A DNA stretch of 8,894 nucleotides from Bacteroidia bacterium (lineage in GTDB: Bacteria; Bacteroidota; Bacteroidia; NS11-12g; UBA9320). The translations under genes and the position numbers were made by a program. Where the stretch lies: NCBI GenBank assembly GCA_029253325.1, contig JAQWZS010000109.1, positions 1-8,894 on the forward strand, in the 5' to 3' direction. The notes under the pieces were generated by a model. It was not told the origin of the DNA. It did no database searches and saw nothing but the letters and a program-made list of their open reading frames with translations. This document shows positions 6,997 through 8,894 of the stretch, in pieces. Positions within the stretch are counted from its first letter, which is position 1. The number at the start of each line of letters is the position of its first letter.

Positions 6997-7777
6997 CATA
7001 CAACAACGCTCACAAATAGATCTTTTGATCAAAAAAGTAGGTGATTTTCAAATTCAAAACCAATCCAAGGTAATCGCTTCTGATATCGAAGAAAAAAGCC
7101 TCAATCAATTGGTTAGCTATGTGGATATTGAAAGTGAAAAAATGCTCGTAGCTGGACTAAAATCAATAGCACCAGAAGCAGGATTTCTAACCGAAGAGAA
7201 AACCTCAAACCACCAAAACGAAGATTTATACTGGATCATCGACCCATTAGATGGAACAACAAATTATTTATTTGGACATACGAAATATTCAATTTCTATT
7301 GCCCTCTATCAAAACAAAAAACCTATATATGCTCATGTTTTTGTACCTCCTGGTAATGAATCATTTGTAGCAAACCAAGAGGGAGCTTTTTTAAACGGTG
7401 AAAGGATTATTGTTTCTAAGAGAAATCATATGTCAAAAACACTAATTGCGACAGGATTTCCATATTACAAATTTGATCAAATGGAGGCATATACTAATTG
7501 CCTAAAAATTTTAATGAAAGAAACGAAAGGTATACGTCGTATGGGCAGTGCTGCTATTGATTTAGCATACACTGCATGTGGAAGATTTGATGCGTTTTAT
7601 GAATTGAACCTAAGTCCATGGGATGTTGCAGGTGGAGCCTATATTGTACAACAAGCTGGAGGCATAGTCTCTGATTTTAAGAATGAAGGAAATTATGTGT
7701 TTGGAAATTCAATACTGGCTGGCAATCCTGACATTCACCCAGAAATGCTGCGTTTGATTAAAAAAGAATTCAGCTAA
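6989..7777 (+). CDS. Inositol monophosphatase family protein
   Basis: This 262-residue protein is close to the usual IMPase/SuhB length and carries the full set of metal-site motifs: VSYVDIESEK (residues 42-51), FLTEE (66-70, metal-binding Glu), WIIDPLDGTTNYLFG (82-96, with Asp85, Asp88 and the GTT loop) and SPWDVAGGAYIVQQAGG, with the metal-binding Asp at 212. The family uses Mg2+ to hydrolyse phosphomonoesters of myo-inositol and related substrates (sugar phosphates, PAP); the sequence does not settle which. The start ATG overlaps the preceding glycosyltransferase stop by 8 nt, so translation is probably coupled. That pairing favours a role in supplying or editing a sugar or inositol precursor for the glycan, but a general SuhB-like role is equally possible. 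Its stop codon interlocks with the stop of the convergent FtsB-like gene. No catalytic residue appears to be missing. Confidence 0.92.
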   Translation: MLDIQQRSQIDLLIKKVGDFQIQNQSKVIASDIEEKSLNQLVSYVDIESEKMLVAGLKSIAPEAGFLTEEKTSNHQNEDLYWIIDPLDGTTNYLFGHTKYSISIALYQNKKPIYAHVFVPPGNESFVANQEGAFLNGERIIVSKRNHMSKTLIATGFPYYKFDQMEAYTNCLKILMKETKGIRRMGSAAIDLAYTACGRFDAFYELNLSPWDVAGGAYIVQQAGGIVSDFKNEGNYVFGNSILAGNPDIHPEMLRLIKKEFS

Positions 7778-7785
7778 TCTTTTTT
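7760..7785. terminator. A/T-rich inverted repeat over the convergent stop codons, possible bidirectional terminator
   Basis: AAAAAAGA (7760-7767) and TCTTTTTT (7778-7785) are exact reverse complements around a 10-nt loop that holds both stop codons. Because one arm is A-rich and the other T-rich, each strand gives an A-tract, loop, T-tract arrangement, with CTTTT following on the plus strand. The stem has a single G-C pair and is weak, so termination here is a suggestion only. Confidence 0.4.
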
Positions 7786-8067
7786 CTTTTCGATAACGAA
7801 AATATCCTCATCATCTTTTTTAAAGAAATAGTTTTCACGAGCATACCTCTCTAGTTTATTATCATCTGAGAATAGGTTTTCTTTCTGTTCTTTCATCTCT
7901 GTAATTTCTTTAGACAAAAATGCTTCTTGAATTTTGAGGTTCTTTAATTCATTGTACTGTTTGTAAATAAAAATAGCACTGTTCCCATCAAAAAATAAAA
8001 TCCAAACTAGAAATATTGAAAATGTAATTGAGTACTTGTTTGCTATAAATTTCTGAAGAAACTTCAT
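7774..8067 (-). CDS. FtsB/DivIC-type septum formation initiator
   Basis: This 97-residue bitopic membrane protein has the size and layout of the FtsB/DivIC family, divisome components that pair with an FtsL-type partner and help activate septal peptidoglycan synthesis. Residues 1-11 are basic and cytoplasmic. About 12-27 form the single transmembrane segment (IFLVWILFF core). About 35-66 form a Glu/Lys/Leu-rich coiled coil. Residues 72-93 carry the family's conserved tail, LERYARENYFFKKDDEDIFV, then a lysine-rich end. The ATG at 8067 follows kdsC by 61 nt on the same strand, so it may be read from the upstream genes or from its own promoter; the gap shows TTCATTTG, one base off the -7 consensus. 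The stop (TAG, 7776-7774) overlaps the TAA of the convergent IMPase gene. The general family name is preferred because FtsB and DivIC cannot be told apart here. Confidence 0.88.
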   Translation of the reverse strand: MKFLQKFIANKYSITFSIFLVWILFFDGNSAIFIYKQYNELKNLKIQEAFLSKEITEMKEQKENLFSDDNKLERYARENYFFKKDDEDIFVIEKKKD

Positions 8068-8128
8068 GTATACAAATGAAATAACTTAAAAACAATTAAA
8101 CTAATAAAGTAATGGACCAATGTAGAAA

Positions 8129-8644
8129 TTACCATACAGAATGGTCTGTACTTTCCCACTTAGTCTGTAAAGTGAGGACTTTTTCTATGATTTCTCTGGC
8201 TGCACCATGGCCGCCATTGGCTTTGGTAATAATATCTGCTTCTTGCTGAACTTGCCAAGCTGCATCTGCAGGGCATGTTTTGACCCCACACATACGCATG
8301 GAAGAAATATCTGGAAAATCGTCCCCCATGTAGAGTGTTTTGGTTAAATCAAGGTTATGTTTTTTAATCAACTCCTCAAAAAGATTCTTTTTATCAGAAA
8401 CTCCCGTATATATCTCCTTAATGCCTAGAGTTTTAAGACGAGACCTTACTCCTTCAGAACTGCCTCCACTGATGATAATTAGTCTATAGTTTTGTTTAAC
8501 AGCAAACTGAATAGCAAAGCCGTCTTTGATATTAAAATCACGAGTCAATGCTCCATCATCTTGGGCCAATACTTTACCAGTTGTAAGAACGCCGTCTACA
8601 TCAAAAATAAACGTATCTATTGTTTTGAAGTTATCGTAAATCAT
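8129..8644 (-). CDS. kdsC: KdsC-type HAD phosphatase (3-deoxy-D-manno-octulosonate 8-phosphate phosphatase)
   Basis: This 171-residue protein is a C0-type HAD phosphatase without a cap domain. KdsC removes phosphate from Kdo-8-phosphate to give Kdo for LPS inner core synthesis in the cytoplasm. Motif I is FIFDVDGVLTTG (residues 12-23; nucleophile Asp15, acid/base Asp17), motif II the Ser59 of ISGGSSEGVRSRLKTLGI (58-75), motif III the Lys85/Lys86 of SDKK, and motif IV MGDDFPDISSM (106-116; Asp108 and Asp109 for Mg2+). The C-terminal ANGGHGAAREIIEK (142-155) matches the tail that closes the neighbouring subunit's active site in KdsC tetramers. The ATG at 8644 is separated by 4 nt from the stop of the IscX-like gene, indicating co-transcription. 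The related phosphatase part of NeuA/KDN pathways is an alternative, but no sialic-acid-type genes are nearby. Confidence 0.9.
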   Translation of the reverse strand: MIYDNFKTIDTFIFDVDGVLTTGKVLAQDDGALTRDFNIKDGFAIQFAVKQNYRLIIISGGSSEGVRSRLKTLGIKEIYTGVSDKKNLFEELIKKHNLDLTKTLYMGDDFPDISSMRMCGVKTCPADAAWQVQQEADIITKANGGHGAAREIIEKVLTLQTKWESTDHSVW

Positions 8645-8648
8645 AATA

Positions 8649-8894
8649 TTATTGATTGTCTCTCCATTCGTAAACCCAACTGCTCTGAATCATTTCTAGG
8701 TGACCTTCATTACTATCTTCACGTTTTCCTTCGAAATTAGGTAGAGCTAAAACCCAGTCTAATAAGTCTGTGAAACGTATTCTGTAAATTTTTGCCTCAT
8801 TAAAATCATCACCAAATTTTTCATAAAGAGCTAAAGCAATGTCCTCATAGTCTGACCAATTCATGGGGGGTTCGTAAAATTTATTTTTATCCAT
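8649..8894 (-). CDS. iscX: IscX-like Fe-S cluster assembly accessory protein
   Basis: This 81-residue acidic protein matches IscX (E. coli YfhJ, 66 residues), a small helical protein that binds iron and the cysteine desulfurase IscS and modulates Fe-S cluster assembly. Conserved features: MNWSDYEDIALALYEKF (residues 11-27), the hallmark RFTDLLDWVLALPNF (40-54), SNEGHLEMIQ (61-70) and the terminal Trp73. The first ATG falls exactly at the window edge (8894). Met11 (codon at 8864-8862) begins where E. coli IscX begins, so a 71-residue product is possible; the frame might also extend beyond the window. A run of six C residues directly precedes the Met11 codon on the coding strand. No isc or suf gene is visible next to it. 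It is the upstream gene of an iscX-kdsC(-ftsB-like) run. Confidence 0.85.
   Translation of the reverse strand: MDKNKFYEPPMNWSDYEDIALALYEKFGDDFNEAKIYRIRFTDLLDWVLALPNFEGKREDSNEGHLEMIQSSWVYEWRDNQ

Noticed and set aside
8068..8128. Possible promoter for the FtsB-like gene (TTCATTTG on the minus strand)
   Set aside because: One mismatch in the key TA of the -7 box and no -33 element at the right distance; read-through from kdsC explains expression as well.
8492..8740. Plus-strand open frame of 82 codons opposite kdsC and iscX
   Set aside because: It spans the 5' half of kdsC and the junction with iscX, both strongly conserved genes on the other strand, and has no promoter or motif.
8865..8870. 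G6/C6 homopolymer near the start of iscX as a phase-variable tract
   Set aside because: Six bases is short for slippage-based phase variation, and the gene is a housekeeping type; it simply encodes Pro-Pro.

Overview
The window is AT-rich, with low-GC codon usage. It looks like chromosome from a Bacteroidota bacterium, probably a Cytophagales-type marine or soil lineage. Three things point there: a very large gingipain-fold (peptidase C25) protein of the PorU2 type, found in type IX secretion (T9SS) lineages; two intergenic boxes fitting the Bacteroidota -7 promoter consensus TAnnTTTG; and the absence of clear Shine-Dalgarno sequences. I see no rRNA, tRNA, CRISPR array, insertion sequence or phage gene. 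The window is fully gene-packed: the longest non-coding stretch is 125 bp.

Layout. (1) Bases 1-4094, plus strand: the 3' part of a large cell-surface C25 protease/sortase-like gene whose 5' end lies before the window. It contains a His/Cys catalytic pair, CARDB-like and Fn3-like domains, an apparent ILEI/FAM3-like domain and a FlgD-like C-terminal domain. (2) 4128-5815, minus strand: a two-gene operon, read right to left, of a DUF5672 putative glycosyltransferase followed by a family 2 glycosyltransferase, translationally coupled through ATGA. (3) 5816-5940: a divergent promoter region. (4) 5941-7777, plus strand: a two-gene operon of a GT4-like glycosyltransferase and an inositol-monophosphatase-family phosphatase, overlapping by 8 nt. 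(5) 7774-8894, minus strand, converging on the previous operon with interlocked stop codons: iscX-like, kdsC and an FtsB/DivIC-like divisome gene, in transcriptional order.

How the genes may work together. Three glycosyltransferase-type genes plus kdsC (the Kdo branch of LPS synthesis) make this a cell-envelope glycan neighbourhood. The C25 gene belongs to the family of the T9SS sortase PorU, which in Porphyromonas joins exported proteins to A-type LPS, so a functional link between the protease and the glycan genes is conceivable. It is only an inference from proximity. The FtsB-like and IscX-like genes are housekeeping (division, Fe-S metabolism). I do not see a clearly new multi-gene system. 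The most interesting items are the multidomain C25 protein with its embedded ILEI-like domain, the DUF5672/GT2 pair, and the very short leader implied for the GT4/IMPase operon.
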